From Aquarana catesbeiana (Eukaryota; Chordata; Amphibia; Anura; Ranidae), in the NCBI RefSeq assembly GCF_042186555.1, contig NC_133329.1:76338557-76402556 (forward strand): a DNA stretch of 64,000 bases, in the 5' to 3' direction. Both the position numbers and the translations under genes were made by a program. Below, piece after piece: positions 11,749 to 22,559 of the stretch (positions are counted from its first letter, which is position 1; each line of letters starts with the position of its first letter). The notes beneath the pieces are model-generated. The model had not been told where the DNA came from, did not search any database, and saw only the letters and a program-made list of their open reading frames with translations.

Positions 11749-12516
11749 TACACTCACTGGCCACTTTATTATTTACACCTGTTGAATTGCTTGGTAAACA
11801 AATTTCTAATCAGCCAATCACATGGCAGTAACGCAATGCATTTAGGCATCTAGACGTGGTGAAGGCGACTTGCTGAAGTTCAAACCGAGCATCAGAATCT
11901 TGAAAAATGGGGATTTGGGTGACTTTGAACGTGGCATGGTTGTTGGTGCCAGATGGGCTGGTTTAAGTAAAAACTGTTGAGCCACTGGGATTTTCACACA
12001 CAACCATCTCTCGGGTTTACAGAGAATGGTGAGAAAAAGAGAAAATATCCAGTGAGCGGCAGTTGTGTGGATGAAAATGCCTTGAGGTCAGAGGAGAATG
12101 GAGCAGACTGGTTCCAGATGACAGAAAGGCAACAGTAACGCAAATAACCACTCGTTACATCCAAGGTATGCAGAATACCATCTCTGAACGTACAACAAAT
12201 TGAACCTTGAAGCAGATGGACTACAGTAGCAGAAGACCACACCAGGTGCCAATCCTGTCAGATAAGAACAGGAAACTGAGGCTACAATTCCACAGGATCA
12301 CCAAAATTGGACAGTAGAAGATTGGAAAAACGTTACCTGGTCTGATGAGTCTCGATTTCAGCTGCGACATTCAGATGGTAGGGTCAGAATTTGGTGTAAA
12401 CATGAAAGCCTGGATCCATCCTGCCTTGTATCACCGGTTTAGGCTGGTGGTGGTGGTGTAATGTGGGGGATATTTTCTTGGCACACTTTGGGCCCCTTAG
12501 TACCAATTGAGTATCT
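11749..12516 (+). pseudogene. Tc1-like transposon fragment, 5' two-thirds
   Basis: Preceded by TA, it starts CACTCACTGGCCACTTTATTA, the terminus of a Tc1-like family widespread in fishes and frogs. Degraded transposase sequence follows: the phrases GGTGACTTTGAACGTGGCAT and GTTTACAGAGAATGGTG belong to the DNA-binding half, and GGCTGGTGGTGGTGGTGTAA with CTTGGCACACTTTGGGCCCC belong to the glycine-rich segment before the second catalytic aspartate. No continuous frame remains. It is truncated where repeat family A begins. Confidence 0.85.
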
Positions 12517-13419
12517 TTTAACCACTTTAGCCCCGGGAAGATTTGGCTGCCCAATGACCAGGCCATTTTTTGCGATTTGGCACTGCGTCGCTTTAACTGA
12601 CAATTGTGCGGTCGCGCAACGTTGTACCCAAACAAAGTTGACGTCCTTTTTTCCCACAAATAGAGCTTTCTTTTGGTGGTATTTGATCGCCTCTGCGGTT
12701 TTTATTTTTTGTGCTATAAACAAAAAAAGAGCGACAATTTTGAAAAAAACACAATATTTTGTACTTTTTGCTATAATAAATATACCCTTTTTTTAAAAAA
12801 AAACAAATGTTTTCCACAGTTTAGGCCGATATGTATTCTTCTACATATTTTTGGTAATAAAAAAAGCAATAAGCGTATATTGATTGGTTTGCGTAAAAGT
12901 TATAGCGTCTACAAAATAGGGAATAGATTTATGGCATTTTTATTATTAATTTATTTTTTTTACTAGTAATGGCGGTGATCTGCGATTTTTATCGGGACTG
13001 CAACATCATGGCAGACACATCGGACACTTTTGACACATTTTTGGGACCATTGGCATTTATACAGTGATCAGTGGTATAAAAATTCACTGATTGCTGTGTA
13101 AATGTCACTGGCAGGGAATTAACAGTAGGGGGCGATCAAGGGGTTAACTCTGTTACCTAGGGAGTGATTCTAACTGGGGGGGATGGGACTGTCTGGGTGA
13201 GGAGACCGATCATTGTTCATACTTAGTATGAACAACAGATCGCTCTTCTCACCCCTGACAGCACAGAGATCTCTCTGTTTACATTGACAGATCTCCGTTT
13301 TGTCTCTGAGTGGAGCGATCGCGGGTGTCTCCTGCGGCGCGTGCCCCCTAGTGGTCAAAAGGCAAGCTGACATACAGCTCGACGGTTTACCCAAGGGAGC
13401 CAACCTGCCACAGTACAAC
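12517..13419 (+). repeat. Repeat family A, nearly full copy
   Basis: Begins TTAACCACTTTAGCCCCGG and runs through the family landmarks (CCAGGCCATTTTTTGCGAT, GAGCTTTCTTTTGGTGGTA, AATGGCGGTGATCTGCGAT, GGGACCATTGGCATTTATA, AGGGGGCGATCAAGGGGTT). Compared with the inverted copy at 17404-18367 it lacks the last tens of bases (CGACCAGC..GAGTGGC side). It is non-coding and interrupts or abuts the Tc1 fragment on its left. Confidence 0.8.
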
Positions 13420-13527
13420 ATGGTACAGGAGATGGTTAGAGACTGAGAACATGATACTAAAGATGGTAAGAGAATGTAGACATGATACAGGAGATGGTCA
13501 GAGACTGCAGACATGATACAAGAGATC
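13420..13527 (+). repeat. 31-bp minisatellite (GAGATGGTCAGAGACTGCAG family), short array
   Basis: Three to four degenerate units of GAGATGGTCAGAGACTGCAG followed by ACATGATACAA. The same monomer builds the larger array at 28905-29580. Confidence 0.8.
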
Positions 13528-14090
13528 AATACAGCCTCACTGTGCCCATCAAATGCAGCCTCACTGTGCCCATCAAATGCAGCCTCACTGTGTCCATCAA
13601 TGCAGCCTCACTGTGCTCATCATTGCAGCCTCTGTACCAGCCCATGCAGCCTCTCTGTGCTCATCCATGCAGCCTTACTGTGCCCATCAATGCAGCCTCA
13701 CTGCCCATCAATGTAGCCTCACTGTGCACATCTTTGCAGCCTCACTGTGCCCATTATTGCAGCCTCACTGTGCCCATCAATGCAGCCTCACTGTGCCCAT
13801 CAATGCAGCCTCACTGTGCTCATCATTGCAGCTTCACTGTGCCCATCAATGTAGCCTCACTGTGCCCATCATTGCAGCCTCACTGTGCCCATCATTGCAG
13901 CCTCACTGTGCCCATCATTGCAGCCTCGCTGTGCCCATCATTACAGCCTCACCGTGCCCATCATTAAAGCCTCACTGTGCCCATCACTGCAGACTCAACA
14001 TGCCCATCATTGCAGCCTCACTGTGCCCATCATTGCAGCCTCACTGTGCCCATCATTGCAGACTCAATGTGCCCATCACTGCATAACAGG
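13528..14090. repeat. 23-bp minisatellite, about 24 copies
   Basis: The unit is GCAGCCTCACTGTGCCCATC plus ATT, with AAT, ACT and AAAT variants. It is the same monomer family as the array inside the hAT element at 6360-6670. Open frames encoding QPHCAHH-like repeats are artefacts of the period. Confidence 0.9.
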
Positions 14091-14136
14091 AAAGGAAAAT
14101 TACGGAGAGGTAAGTATTACATTTTCCATTTTAGCG

Positions 14137-14321
14137 CAGTGGTTCTCAGCCTCATTCCTCAAGTACCCCCAACAGGACATGTTTTGGGAATGTATCTTGG
14201 CTAAAATAGCTGTCCAAAATACCAAGCCATTGGCTGTGATTTAAAGCACCTGTGCAAGATGAAGGAAAACCTGCAAACATGGCCTGTTGGGGGTACTTGA
14301 GGACAGGGTTGAGAAGCACTG
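14137..14321. mobile_element. hAT-type MITE (CAGTGGTTCTCA)
   Basis: The left end CAGTGGTTCTCAGCCTCATT is mirrored by the right end GGGTTGAGAAGCACTG. CAAGTACCCCCAACAGGACA is mirrored by CCTGTTGGGGGTACTTGAGG. CAGNGGTTCTCA is a classic hAT terminus. The flanking octamers (TTTTAGCG, ATTTAGAA) match at 5 of 8 positions, so the duplication is weak. The same family forms the outer element at 30150-30515. Confidence 0.8.
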
Positions 14322-14619
14322 ATTTAGAACACTGAGCTAAAATCAATCTCAAGACAATCCTATTCTGTTTTTTGGGCATTTGAGAGAAACCAAGTGAGTG
14401 TTAGAACCCCTGCTTGTCTTTTTTAGGTTGGGCTTTGTGTCCCTTTTCTTAAAATTGGCTTCACTTCCTGTCACATGGCCAAACAGGAAGTGAGGGTAAA
14501 ACCCTACCAATGTCTTTTCTTGGGGACACACAGGTCAATCTAACTAGTGTCCCCATTAGGCAAATTGCACTCTAGCACCTTGTTGTGTACACCCCAAATT
14601 ATTTTTGTGAATTTGTGAA
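14322..14619. other. Non-coding spacer
   Basis: No gene was recognised. The phrase AACTAGTGTCCCCATTAGGC is similar to, but inverted from, GGGGACACTAG phrases at 35850 and 46160. This suggests a fragment of that repeat in the opposite orientation. Confidence 0.4.
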
Positions 14620-14893
14620 TATGCTTTGTGAATGGCCGGCTGTGTTCTGGGACACACACAGTTCCCAGAACACAGTGCGCCACCTTCCCCAGAAGACAAC
14701 GCGAGGAGGAGAAGAATGAAGATCACCGTGGAGTAGGAAGTGGCAGATTAGGACGATCTGCCTAGCAACAGCCATTTCTGGTAAGTAAAAAATTTTTTTT
14801 TTTTTCAATTATTTTTTTTTTCAATTTTTTTCCCCGATTTTTATAAGCATTTTTATGTATTTTTTTTTTTTTTTAGGGTGGACCTCCGCTTTA
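14620..14893 (+). mobile_element. Right half of a TTAA-type MITE
   Basis: Ends GGGTGGACCTCCGCT followed by TTAA (about 14890-14893), matching the right end of the element at 1596-2109. The upstream core shares AGTAGGAAGTGGCAG.. and CCTAGCAACAGCCATTTCTG with CCTAGCAACAGGCATTTAGA in that copy, then GTAAGT and poly-A/T tracts. The left end is missing. Confidence 0.65.
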
Positions 14894-15159
14894 AGGTGTG
14901 AACCGGCGCAGCGCATTCGTCTTAGTAAATCACCCCGCTTATCTCTTCCTGCCGGGTACTGCACTGTAGGGGGAGACAAAGAGCACAGCACACACTGCTT
15001 TCACTTTAGGTCTAATCGGTTTGACGAGCTCCCCGCAGTGCCGGCTGAGGATCGGGAAGCTCGGTCTCAGCCGCCCTTGCCGCTCTTCCTATCGGGGTAT
15101 ACAGGGGGCCCTCAAGAGCCCCCTGCAGCATGGGGCCCAGTCGCCATGGCGACCTCATT

Positions 15160-15580
15160 GACCCCTTTATTTCCTCCAATGCCCCCTCCACCAAATGATT
15201 TGGACCAGTGCACAAAGCAAAGTCCATAAAGACATGGATGAGCAAGTTTGGGGTGGAGGAACTTGACTGGCCTGCACAGAGTCCTGACCTCAACCCGATA
15301 GAACACCTTTGGGATGAATTAGAGTGCAGACTGCGAGCCAGGCCTTCTCATCCAACATCAGTGCCTGACCTCACAAATGTGCTTTTGGAAGAATGATCAA
15401 ACATTCCCATAGACACACTCCTAAACCTTGTAGACAGCCTTCCCAGAAGAGTTGAAGCTGTTATAGCTGCAAAAGGTGGGCCAACTCAATATTGAACCCT
15501 ACGGACTAAGACTGGGATGCCATCAAACCTCATGTGCTTGTAAAGGCAGATGTCCCAATACTTTTGGTAATATAGGGTGG
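15160..15580 (+). pseudogene. Tc1-like transposase C-terminal remnant with right TIR
   Basis: A short frame at 15208-15396 reads HKAKSIKTWMSKFGVEELDW then PAQSPDLNPIEHLWDELECR, the third catalytic block of a Tc1 transposase (SPDLNPIEHLWDE, with the DD34E glutamate). The remnant continues to TIR sequence GTCCCAATACTTTTGGTAAT near 15550-15570. It belongs to the family of the foldback element at 43236-44156. At 15183-15200 the words CACCAAATGATTTGG appear in inverted orientation relative to that copy, so this copy is rearranged too. The 5' half is missing. Confidence 0.85.
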
Positions 15581-15744
15581 TGGTTTCCTTAATTTCCTAA
15601 TTCGGTTAGTATTTCTCCAGTACTGTTGGTGATTTTTTTTATAAATGATCTGTATGTATGTGACCACTGCACACCCCCTGACACTCAATTTTATTGCGGG
15701 CCGCATCAGCATTATGGTTGCCCTTAAAGGGCCAGTTGTATATG

Positions 15745-16122
15745 TAAGGCTAGGTTAACACTTATGCGATGTGGGACAGACAGCGAATACTGTGTTTTCC
15801 GCATTGCATTGCAATCGCACAGTGTCCATGCGATCTGCAGCGGTGTCAATGTTATCTTGACAACACCCCGAAACAGATTGCAAAATGTAGTGCGATTGCC
15901 AGAATTGCATCATATGGGTGTGAACACCCATGCGATGCGATTCAGGTGCGGAGGAAAAAAGGATCCTGCGCCATTTTGGTGTGGATGCGATTTCAGCCAT
16001 ACAAACTGTGTGGCTGAAATCGCACCGCACAGACTTTGCATGTGATGTGAACAGGAAAGTGAAGCGATTCCTGCGCGAATCACATTCAGTGTCTGCATCG
16101 CACAAGTGTGAACCTAGCCTAA
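15745..16122. mobile_element. MITE with TAAGGCTAGGTT ends
   Basis: The left end TAAGGCTAGGTTAACACTTA is mirrored by AGTGTGAACCTAGCCTAA at the right. Inside, GCGATG/CATCGC and GCATTGCATTGC-like words form further inverted pairs. It is about 378 bp with no ORF. Related ends occur at 34148, 43132 and 44373. Confidence 0.8.
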
Positions 16123-16234
16123 ATCTAGATGGCCAGAGCACCCCACCCTCCCTCCCCTCACATCAGATGTAATTACTCCCCACACCATCAGAAGTGTCAA
16201 GAGTCCCCCACCCCCCCTTACATCACAGTTTACC

Positions 16235-17215
16235 CCCCCCCCCGGCACTTTCACCCTCTTCCCGCCCAGGCCAATTTTCAGCTTTCAGCGCTGTCACATT
16301 TTGAATGACAACTATGGGGTCATGCAACACTGTACCAAAATGACATTTTTATCATTTTTTTAGACCGATAGAGCTTTCTTTTGGTGGTATTCAATCACCA
16401 CTGGGTTTTTTTTCTAAAAAGCAAAAAAAGTTTCCAATAATTTTGAAAAAAAAAAAGTTTTTCTGTTAGAAAATGTTGTAAATAAGTAATTTTTCTCCCT
16501 CACTGATGGGCACTGATAGGCTGCACTGACGGGTACTGATGAGGTGGCACTGATGAGATGGCACTGATGAGGAGGCACTAATATGCAGCACTGATGAGCA
16601 CTGATAGGTGGCACTGACGGGTACTGATGAGACGGCACTGAAGAGCACTGATGAGGAGGCACTAATATGCAGCACTGATGAGCACTGATAGGTGGCACTA
16701 ATGGCCACTGATAGGTGGCACTAATGGCCACTGATAGGTGGCACTTATGGGCACTGATGGGTGGCACTTATGGGCACTGATGGGTGGCACTTATGGGCAC
16801 TGATGGGTGGCACTTATGGGCAGGCACTGAAAAGCAGCACTGATTGGCATCACTAATGGTCACTGATTAGCATCACTGATGGGCGCTGACTGGCATCACT
16901 GATGGGCACTGTTGGAGTCCCACTGATCATCAGGGCACTGATGATCTGTGCAGTTCTCCCCTGTGAGGAAATTGCTGATCAGCTTTCCTCAGCTCACATG
17001 CTGTCAGTGTGAGGAGAGGAAAGTCGATAACCAGCATTTCCTTGTTTACTTGTGATCAGCTGTGATTGGACACAGCTGATCACATGGGTAAAGAGCCGTG
17101 TAATCGGCTCTCTACTGAGATCGGGGATGCACCGTCCAAGAACAAGAAAGCCACCCCGCCACCGTTATTTGCCTATACGGCAATATATAAACACACAAAA
17201 TCGTCTCTGGCACGA
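16235..17215 (+). repeat. Repeat family C with internal 23-bp minisatellite
   Basis: Starts with GGCACTTTCACCCTCTTCCC and GCCCAGGCCAATTTTCAGCT, passes GAGCTTTCTTTTGGTGGTAT and an A-rich run, then enters a minisatellite (about 16500-16920). Its unit GGCACTGATGGGTGGCACTT ATG is 23 bp (starts at 16741 and 16764). The copy ends with the GCTGTGATTGGACACAGCTG tail that also opens this window and recurs at 27970. It is non-coding. Confidence 0.8.
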
Positions 17216-17403
17216 AAGGGTTATTGGGCCCACACAGCTTTTTGAGGCTTGACACATTCGTTATCTATTTACTCTACTCTACCTCATCTTTTATTTTGTA
17301 CAAAAACTTGGGATTAAATTGTGTTTGTGTGCAATTAAATACACTTTAGTGTATTTTTTCCTTAAAATATAGATTTTATAAACAGTTGCACAAACATTGT
17401 GCA

Positions 17404-18367
17404 ACATTAGCCACTCGCCGACCAGCCTCCGCAGTTTTACTGCGGCAGAATGGCACGGCTGGGCGAAACAACGTTATGTAGCGTCGCTTTGCCCTGTGGC
17501 CACTAGGAGCGCATGCACGCGCCCCCCTGCTCGCCCATGGAGCCAATGCGAGTGGCCAGCGGTGGCGATCACTGCCAGGCTCCCGCGATCGCTCGTGGCA
17601 CGCCGAGAACCGGGATCTGTGTGTGTAAACACAGTTTTCCGGCTCTGAGGGGAGAAGAGACAAATAGTTTCATACAGAGTATAAACAGCGATCTGTCATC
17701 TCCCCTACACAGTTCCATCCCCCCTTCAGTTAGAACACACACTAGGGAACACAATTAACCCCTTGATCGCCCCCTAGTATTAACCGCGTCCCTGCCAATT
17801 ACATTTTTACAGTAATCAGTGGATTTTTATAGCACTGATCGCTTTATAAATGCCAATGGTCCCAAAAATGTGTCAAAAGTGTCCGCCATAATGTCACAGT
17901 CCCGATAAAAATCACAGATCGCCGCCATTACTAGTAAAAAAAAAATTAATAATAAAAATGCCATAAAACTATCCCCTATTTTGTAGACGCTATAACTTTT
18001 ACGCAAACCAATCAATATACGCTTTTTGCGATTTTTTTTTTTTTTTTTACCAAAAATATGTATAAGAATACATGAAAAATGTTTTTTATATATTTTTGGG
18101 GGATATTTATTATAGCAAAAAGTAAAAAAAATAGTGTTTTTTTTCAAAATGTATGCTTTTTTGTTTATAGTGCAAAAAATAAAAACCGCAGGGGTGATCA
18201 AATACTACCTAAAGTAAGCACTTATTGTGAGAAAAAAAGGATGTCAATTTTGTTTGGGTGCAACATCGCACGACCGCGCAATTGTTACTTAAAGTGACGC
18301 AGTGCTGAATCGCAAAAAGTGCTCTGGTGAGGAAGTGGGTAAAATCTTCTGGGGCTGAATCGGTTAA
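17404..18367 (-). repeat. Repeat family A, full-length inverted copy
   Basis: Reverse complement of the 12517-13419 repeat. It shows TAACCGATTCAGCCCCAGAA at its family 5' end (18367 side) and runs to CGACCAGCC..GAGTGGC at the 17404 side, which supplies the end missing from the forward copy. It is about 960 bp and non-coding. Poly-A/T tracts at the same positions are shared among copies. Confidence 0.8.
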
Positions 18368-18699
18368 AAAATTGTAATGACTGTATTTGTATTCTACAGG
18401 GCCTCTGCTTTCAGAAAATATATTATGTTCTGGGGGTTTTGGGTAATTTTATAGCAAAAAATGCAGATTTTACCATGTGTGCGAGAAATGAAAAAAAAAA
18501 ACTGCTTTAGAGGGGAACTAGTCAGGAGTAAATCATGAGCTTTTGTTCCCGTCTTTCCCAAGGCACTGAAGCATTGTAAAAAAGATCTTATACAAGGAAA
18601 AAGTAACTCCCTGCTGTGAAGAATAGGTGTAATGTGCAAGGAAAAGCTGGAGAAGGCGCTGTAATGGAAATCCTGTGTGATCGAGTTGTGTCTTGGGCA

Positions 18700-18876
18700 A
18701 AGAAAGGGTTACGTAAACAGGGTGGATGTCATTTCACGTGACACAGCTCACTTCCTGCTCACAGATCCCTTTTCAGGTGGTCTCCGTCTCTTTGTCTCTG
18801 CCTGAAAGACGGATCAGCTAGCTCCTAGCAACTCCTCTATAGACAGTCGTATCAGAATTTTAATTTATTCTCCGGA
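18700..18876 (+). promoter_or_regulatory. Probable promoter/5' leader of the TRIM gene
   Basis: The 180 bp before the start codon carry an E-box-like CACGTG at about 18736, a CACTTCCTGCTC ETS-type motif and a CT-rich stretch (GTCTCCGTCTCTTTGTCTC). No TATA box is evident. The sequence leads directly into CCGGAATGGCG around the ATG. Motif function is inferred only from resemblance. Confidence 0.4.
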
Positions 18877-20445
18877 ATGGCGACTTCTAGCCTGAGAGAG
18901 GAGCTGAACTGCTCCATCTGCCTGAGCCTTTATAAGGAGCCCGTATCACTGAAATGTGGACACATCTACTGCCGGGACTGTATTGTGGCTGTGCTGAATA
19001 CACAGGAGACGTCCGGCGTTTATTTCTGTCCGGAGTGCAGAGAGGAGTATGCAAAGCGTCCTACACTGAAGAAGAATAGGAAGTTGTGTAACATTGTGGA
19101 TAATTACAGATCTGATCATCCGGAGGACACAGAGGTCTTCTGTACGTACTGTGATCATTTTGTACCAGCTACCAAAACATGCCTGCACTGTGAAGCCTCG
19201 TTTTGCAAAAAGCACCTCAAAAGCCACAGCAAGTCTGCGGAACACATTTTAACTGATCCCACCAAATCATTTGAAGACAGAAAATGTTCCATACACAAAG
19301 AGATCCTGAAATATCACTGCTCAGAGGACAATGCCTGTATCTGTATGTCCTGTTGGGTGGCTGGAGAACATAGAGGACACCAGGTGGAGCTTCTGGATGA
19401 GGCCTCTGAAAAGACAAAAGAGAAACTGGATGAATCTACGAAAACATTGGACTCTGAGAAACAGGAGATCCAGAGGAGAATCCAGAATCTGGAAAATCAC
19501 AGGAAAGAAGAGAAGGAAAAAGCAGTTGCTGTCACCAAGAGAGTCACTGAGCTGTTTAGAGACATCAGGAAACATCTAGATGATGTAGAGAATAGAATCC
19601 TGACTGAGGTCTCCAGACAGGAGGGGCAGATCACCCATTCAGTCTCTAAGCTGATCCCACAGCTGGAACAACAAAAAGACCAGCTGTCCAGAAAGATTGA
19701 GGAGATGAAAGAACTATGTAACATCCAAGATCCAATAATGATCTTAAAAAAGGTACCTAACAAAGATAACATTTTTCCTGGCATTAACGATACAATCAAC
19801 GATGTTGGAGATGTTGGACACCTGAATGAAGGAATTATCTCACAGATGCTACACAGAAGTCTTCTCCACTTTACTGACAGTTTGGTAGATCTGAAGATCA
19901 AGAGACTATTCTCAGGGGTGGAAAAATCTGATATTTTACTGGATATAAACACTGCTCATAAAAATTTTATAATATCCGAGGATCTGAGGACAGCCTCTTG
20001 CAGTATCACCTGTCAGAACAGGCCGGACGGTCCAGAAAGGTTTGAATCTAAACAGATACTAAGTACAAACAGCTTCACATCGGGAAAACATTACTGGGAG
20101 GTGGATTTGAGTGGAGCAGACAAATGGCTGGTTGGGGTGGTTGGTCACAGCATAGAGAGGAAGATAGAAGGAAATGAATCCTATATCGGTTATAATGACA
20201 AATCATGGGGACTTGCTATTGTCACACGCTTCGTAGCAACACACAATAATAAACAGATTGCCCTAAGCGCAGAGGCTCCTTTGAAAATAATAGGAATATA
20301 TCTGGATTACGATGCAGGACGTCTGTCCTTCTACCAGCTGTGTGGCCCCGTCAGACACCTCTACACCTTCAATGCTAACTTTACCGAACCCCTCCATGCT
20401 GCTTTCTATGTGTTTGACAAATGTTCCATTAGAATTAAAAATTAA
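18877..20445 (+). CDS. TRIM-family E3 ubiquitin ligase (RING, B-box, coiled coil, PRY/SPRY)
   Basis: An intact 522-residue single-exon frame. Residues 12-54 form a C3HC4 RING finger (C12, C15, C27, H29, C32, C35, C51, C54; NCSICLSLYKEPVSLKCGH then IYCRDC and CPEC). Residues 89-117 form a B-box-1-like zinc site (C89, C92, C102, C105, C110, H113, H117). Residues 137-168 form a B-box 2 (C137, H140, C148, D151, C156, C159, H165, H168). About 170-300 is a charged coiled coil. About 340-522 is a B30.2 domain, with PRY (LDINTAHKNFIISEDLRTAS) and SPRY (GKHYWEVDLSGADKWLVGVV). RING TRIMs transfer ubiquitin with an E2, the coiled coil dimerises and SPRY binds a target. Many act in innate immunity, but the ligand here is unknown. 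The ATG at 18877 has G at +4 and sits just before the RING. Related single-exon genes are expanded in frogs and fishes, so I assign no symbol. No lesion is seen. Confidence 0.95.
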   Translation: MATSSLREELNCSICLSLYKEPVSLKCGHIYCRDCIVAVLNTQETSGVYFCPECREEYAKRPTLKKNRKLCNIVDNYRSDHPEDTEVFCTYCDHFVPATKTCLHCEASFCKKHLKSHSKSAEHILTDPTKSFEDRKCSIHKEILKYHCSEDNACICMSCWVAGEHRGHQVELLDEASEKTKEKLDESTKTLDSEKQEIQRRIQNLENHRKEEKEKAVAVTKRVTELFRDIRKHLDDVENRILTEVSRQEGQITHSVSKLIPQLEQQKDQLSRKIEEMKELCNIQDPIMILKKVPNKDNIFPGINDTINDVGDVGHLNEGIISQMLHRSLLHFTDSLVDLKIKRLFSGVEKSDILLDINTAHKNFIISEDLRTASCSITCQNRPDGPERFESKQILSTNSFTSGKHYWEVDLSGADKWLVGVVGHSIERKIEGNESYIGYNDKSWGLAIVTRFVATHNNKQIALSAEAPLKIIGIYLDYDAGRLSFYQLCGPVRHLYTFNANFTEPLHAAFYVFDKCSIRIKN

Positions 20446-20465
20446 ATAGCAGCGGCAGAGATTGG

Positions 20466-20471
20466 AATAAA
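20466..20471 (+). terminator. Poly(A) signal of the TRIM gene
   Basis: AATAAA lies 20 bp after the stop codon. This is close, but plausible for a compact single-exon gene. Confidence 0.6.
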
Positions 20472-20690
20472 TACTATTTTAATGTATATCTAAAGCCAAA
20501 ATTGTATTTCAGTTTTAAATCGATGAAGAAAGAGTTACAACCCTTATAGTGCATTGTTCTTTGTGTCCGTACTGGAGAGATTGTGTTTGTCTTGGTGACC
20601 ATTGTGGAGAAATTTCTAAATTTTAAATTGGCACCAGGGCACAGCGAAAAATGAGTAGACATTATTCCAAACTGAGAGGAAATCCCATTA

Positions 20691-21033
20691 AGCAGGCCAC
20701 AGATGGGTAGAATTTTAAACACAAATTCTTAGAAAAAAATAGTTCTAAGAAAGTTATTTTTTTCTAATCATTAGTGGGGCCAATCGATTGGTTGTTTTTG
20801 ACCGCAGTGGTTGAAAAAATTGAAGAAGCAGGATGGAAATTTTTTCACGACTTTCTAACAGTGTATGTGGTTTTATGTTAAAACGGTAAAGTCCAGTCAT
20901 TCCCAATTCAAATGGTAAAGGCAAATGAAATCTTTTGCATGACATTGGAATGTTTTGAGAATTTTCATATGAATTTTCCTAAGACTTTTCCTAAGAATTT
21001 GTATTTAAAATTCTATCCATCTATGGCCTGCTG
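20691..21033. mobile_element. MITE with AGCAGGCCACAGATGG ends
   Basis: AGCAGGCCACAGATGGGTAG at the left is mirrored by CTATCCATCTATGGCCTGCT at the right, and the pairing continues through AATTTTAAACACAAATTCTT. It is about 343 bp, AT-rich and non-coding. It inserted about 240 bp past the TRIM stop codon. Confidence 0.75.
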
Positions 21034-21359
21034 TAGACATGTGACTGCTACTGGTGCCCCAGTTAAAAGATTTTTCTTCACCAACCCCCCCCCCGTTCAG
21101 GGGCATGTCATGTGATCACTGGGCCTGTGTGTAAGATCAGAAATGGCTCTGCTCTAGGGGTTGAGGGGGAAAACCAGTGGCACACAAAGCACGCTGCGGT
21201 GAAAAGTGGGTGTGGTTAAAATGAAGCTAAATATTGGGCGTGGCTTAGAGGGGTGTGGTTAGAGTTTGAGGTGACTTGCAGAATGTGATGATGTTAAATA
21301 GGGAATGTACAGTGGCAGTGGGTAGTATGTGCAAGAGAGGGGTGCAGACTGTATGGTTC
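21034..21359. other. Non-coding spacer
   Basis: Short C-run and G-rich stretches. No gene or repeat partner was recognised. Confidence 0.35.
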
Positions 21360-21900
21360 TGGAGCATGGCCACAGAAGGGGGGCAACGGGACAGGAGGGG
21401 GGCAGTGTCACAGGAGGGGGGCAGTGTTACAGATAAGTAGCAGGACAGGAGGTGGCCAGTGTCACAGGAGGGGGGCAGTGTCACAGGAGATAAGCAGCAG
21501 AACAGGAGGTGGGGCAGCGGGACAAGAGGAGGGATAGCATCACAGGAGGTAGACAGTATCACAGGAGGTGGCAGCAGAACAGGAGGGGATGCCGCATAAC
21601 AGGAGGTGGGCATCAGGACAGGAGGGGGGCAGTGTCACAGGAGGGGGCAGCAGGAGAGGGGCAGTGTTACAGGAGGGGGGCAGTGTCACAGGAGATAAGC
21701 AGCAGGACAGGAGGGGGGACAGCATCACAGGAGGTGGGCAGCAGGGCAGGAGGTGGGCAGTATCACAGGAGGGGGGACAGCATCACAGGAGGTGGGCAGT
21801 ATCACAGGAGGGGGGCAATAGGACAGGAGGCAGCGTAACAGGAGGTGGGCAGTTTCACAGGAGGGGGACAGGAAGGGGGCAGCAGGAAAGGAGGGGGGTG
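21360..21900. repeat. G-rich minisatellite, unit about 20-22 bp
   Basis: Degenerate units of GGGGGGCAGTGTCACAGGAG, alternating with GGTGGGCAGTATCACAGGAG and GGCAGCAGGACAGGAGG variants. The G-runs spaced by CACAGGAG could form quadruplexes on the plus strand. Open frames rich in Gly/Arg are artefacts. Confidence 0.9.
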
Positions 21901-22559
21901 TGGTCACAGAATACACTGATCAGCGCTTGCAGCCATTGGCTGCATGTGCTGATCGAATGCTGGTCTTCCAGCAAGACTATTCGACAGAAGCTGCTGTTAG
22001 AGCGCCTTCTGCTGAACAGACAGTGGTACACATGTACTGAAAGTCAGCCAGTTCCTGCTCAATCGTCTGACTTGGACTTTCAGTATTAATGGGCATAAAT
22101 CCAGGAAGAAGGATGTAAAAGATGTAAAAAGACCCTGACAACAGTGGACTGATCTGTCTGATAGAAAAAGTTAAAAATACTGGTGAGGGTCTTAGGGTGA
22201 GAAAATGTTGGCGTTGGGCTTTAAGTTACGTTGCTACTACAGAACATGTAACCTATGGCTGTCAAAAAGCAAAAGCGGCAGCTCACTATAGTAAAATGGT
22301 GGCACTGGTAATATACCTTCATGCCTGAGGGTAGCATTCAGAAAATTTAATTTGACCTCCTCTGATTCACTGTGTTCTGGAAACTTTCATATGCTTGGAT
22401 ATCTCAAACCAAGGGTGGTCCATGTGCATGTAGGGAATTCAGGCTTATACTATAGTTTTTACACTACAGCGATGAAGATTGCAAAAGGACATAAAAGACT
22501 GATCTCACTTCGCTCATTACTTACAGCACAAGCGTTGCTTGGCTGATAATTAGTTGATT
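21901..22559. other. Non-coding, nothing recognised
   Basis: Low-complexity features end here. No ORF with a domain and no RNA gene were found. Confidence 0.35.

Noticed and set aside
13482..14086. A 161-177 residue frame of repeated SLQPHCAHH-like words
   Set aside because: It is a tandem 23-bp repeat, with no initiation context or domain.
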